Positions 62,702-64,000 of a DNA stretch of 64,000 nucleotides are shown piece after piece. Under the pieces are notes generated by a model. That model was given only the letters and a program-made list of their open reading frames with translations, did no database searches and was not told the origin of the DNA. The DNA comes from Ectobacillus antri (GTDB lineage: Bacteria > Bacillota > Bacilli > Bacillales > Bacillaceae_G): assembly GCF_003852715.1 (NCBI RefSeq), contig NZ_RIAV01000001.1, positions 186,001-250,000 of the forward strand. The letters run 5' to 3'. The position numbers were made by a program, and so were the translations under genes. Position 1 is the first letter of the stretch. The number at the start of each line of letters is the position of its first letter.

Positions 62702-63442
62702 ATGAGAAAATACAAACGAGTTTTAATTAAACTGAGCGGCGGCGCGTTGGCAGATGAATTCGGCAACAGCTTTGGCACGGCAAATTTAGAGCATATCACG
62801 GATGAGATTTTATCTCTTGTAGAAGAAGGTATAGAAATATCGGTTGTGATTGGCGGCGGCAATATTTTTCGCGGTAATTTAGCTCAAGAATGGGGTATCA
62901 ATCGGGTAGAAGCCGATAATATTGGAACGCTCGGGACAATTATTAATAGTTTGATGCTAAGAGGGGTATTAACTGCTAAAACAGATAAAGAGGTAAGGGT
63001 CATGACGTCTGTTCCAACGCCGACTGTTGCTGAGCCGTATATTCGTTTGCGTGCTGTCCATCATTTGGAGAAAGGCTATATTGTCATCTTTGGCGGTGGG
63101 AACGGACAGCCATTTGTAACGACGGATTATCCGAGTGTACAGCGTGCAATTGAAACCGAGAGCGATGCTATTTTAGTCGCAAAGCAAGGTGTGGATGGCG
63201 TCTTCACTGCGGATCCAAAGCAAGATAGCAGTGCGAAAATGTATGAGCGATTGAATTATAATGATGTTGTACAAAACAATTTAAAAGCGATGGATCAATC
63301 CGCACTTTTGTTAGCAAGAGATTTTAATCTACCCGTACATGTGTTTAACTTCCTTGAAAAAGGTGCAATGAAGCGCATTTGTACCGGTGAAGCTATTGGT
63401 ACACTCATTCATGGTGGGCGAACAAAGGTTAAAGCTATGTAA
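62702..63442 (+). CDS. pyrH: UMP kinase (divergent PyrH paralogue)
   Basis: 246 residues, amino acid kinase fold: KRVLIKLSGGALADEFGNSFG, VVIGGGNIFRGNLAQEWGINRVEADNIGTLGTIINSLMLRG, and DYPSVQRAIETESDAILVAKQGVDGVFTADPKQD. It phosphorylates UMP to UDP. The usual KLSGEAL reads KLSGGAL here and it is not next to tsf or frr, so it is probably a second, divergent copy. AGGAGGGAATTTTG is the ribosome site. Confidence 0.85.
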   Translation: MRKYKRVLIKLSGGALADEFGNSFGTANLEHITDEILSLVEEGIEISVVIGGGNIFRGNLAQEWGINRVEADNIGTLGTIINSLMLRGVLTAKTDKEVRVMTSVPTPTVAEPYIRLRAVHHLEKGYIVIFGGGNGQPFVTTDYPSVQRAIETESDAILVAKQGVDGVFTADPKQDSSAKMYERLNYNDVVQNNLKAMDQSALLLARDFNLPVHVFNFLEKGAMKRICTGEAIGTLIHGGRTKVKAM

Positions 63443-64000
63443 ATTGTACAACAATCTGTAGTAAATTATTTCCAGGTGACAAGGAGATCTTTTTGGACGT
63501 AACGAATATCACAAAGAGATATCCAAACGTTGGGAGGAATGCGGTATGACGTATCATTACTTTACATGCGAAGAAGTGAGACCCGGTGTATATGTGGGAC
63601 ACACTGCAATGGATTCCAAGTAAAACACCGCGCAAAACGGGGATAGAAGAAGGTCTTGGCTTAAACCGTTGGGGTATCACGGTACTAGATGATGAATCTG
63701 TTGAGAAAATAAGTAATATTTTATATTTATGGAGGATATTATTTAAAATGTCCTCCCTCAACTTACACTTACTGGTGGTCTTATGTGGACAGAAGATGAG
63801 TTGGTGGAATACGAGCAACTGAAATTTCAACGAGAAGATGCGATGAAGGTAATGGAAAGTGGTGTTCCTTTGATTGCAATTGGACGAGAGTTAATCATTG
63901 ACCCGGACTGGGTAGAAAAGGTTCAGAACGGACGAGAGGATGAAATTGAAACAAAGCTGGATTTACGTGCACAGGAACGTCTTGTTGTACCTACGCCTCT
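63443..64000 (+). pseudogene. Degenerate region with an Old-Yellow-Enzyme C-terminal remnant
   Basis: From about 63546 a short frame (MTYHYFTCEEVRPGVYVGHTAMDSK) stops and a second frame continues (TPRKTGIEEGLGLNRWGITVLDDESVEKI); I do not recognise the product. From about 63745 a third frame (LTLTGGLMWTEDELVEYEQLKF...GVPLIAIGRELIIDPDWVEKVQNG) matches the C-terminal end of NADH:flavin oxidoreductases (GRELIIDPDW) and runs off the window. All lack proper N-termini. Confidence 0.5.

Overview
The window is low-GC Firmicute DNA. Strong AGGAGG-type ribosome sites, TTG/GTG starts, a Bacillus-style eps operon with an EAR/epsC leader RNA, a SinR homologue and Fur boxes all point to Bacillaceae, probably a relative of the Bacillus cereus group. 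The species assignment is inference. No rRNA, tRNA, CRISPR array or intact prophage was seen.

1-26.9 kb: one large exopolysaccharide operon, all on the plus strand. It runs: chain-length modulator (epsA), tyrosine kinase (epsB), EAR antitermination RNA, UDP-sugar dehydratase (epsC), then glycosyltransferases interleaved with a Wzy-type polymerase (epsG), acetyl- and pyruvyl-transferases, a GH88-like hydrolase, a Wzx flippase, a phage-tailspike-like beta-helix protein, a deacetylase, a methyltransferase and the initiating module epsL-epsM-epsN. The products would assemble a lipid-linked, acetylated and probably pyruvylated repeat unit, flip it and polymerise it. The epsA promoter carries SinR-like GTTC/GAAC sites in its spacer.

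27.3-35.4 kb: an orphan sinR-like gene, then a paeninodin-type lasso peptide cluster: cyclase (C), a 51-aa precursor (A) missed by long-ORF calling, terminator, HPr-kinase-like peptide kinase (K), RRE protein (B1), leader peptidase (B2), nucleotidyltransferase (N) and ABC exporter (D). The promoter of this cluster has two exact GTTCTYT (SinR-type) boxes, which suggests that lasso peptide production and matrix production share one regulator. A Tyr/Trp-rich secreted small protein follows. This is the most interesting part of the window.

35.4-55.3 kb: mixed single genes and decayed genes. Intact genes include a luciferase-like monooxygenase, two GNATs, a YcgL-like nucleotidyltransferase, an alpha/beta hydrolase, a TipA-like MerR regulator with an internal second start, a DUF2325 protein, an M20 amidohydrolase, an APC permease divergent from a LysR regulator, a DedA protein, an RNA/DNA methyltransferase and ctaB. 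Broken genes include an aminoglycoside-phosphotransferase-like gene, dsdA, an Ig-like secreted protein, tnpB, a PHB-depolymerase-like esterase and a LysE exporter. Two copies of a ~170-bp palindromic repeat lie here.

55.3-60.3 kb: a Fur-type siderophore uptake operon (ATPase, binding lipoprotein, two permeases) divergent from a ferredoxin/flavodoxin-NADP reductase, with a perfect 7-1-7 Fur box between them. 60.5-64 kb: an SDR oxidoreductase divergent from its likely MerR regulator (19-bp spacer promoter with a perfect operator), a nuclease lipoprotein, a leader peptide/terminator/structured leader ahead of a divergent UMP-kinase paralogue, and a degenerate end with an Old-Yellow-Enzyme remnant.
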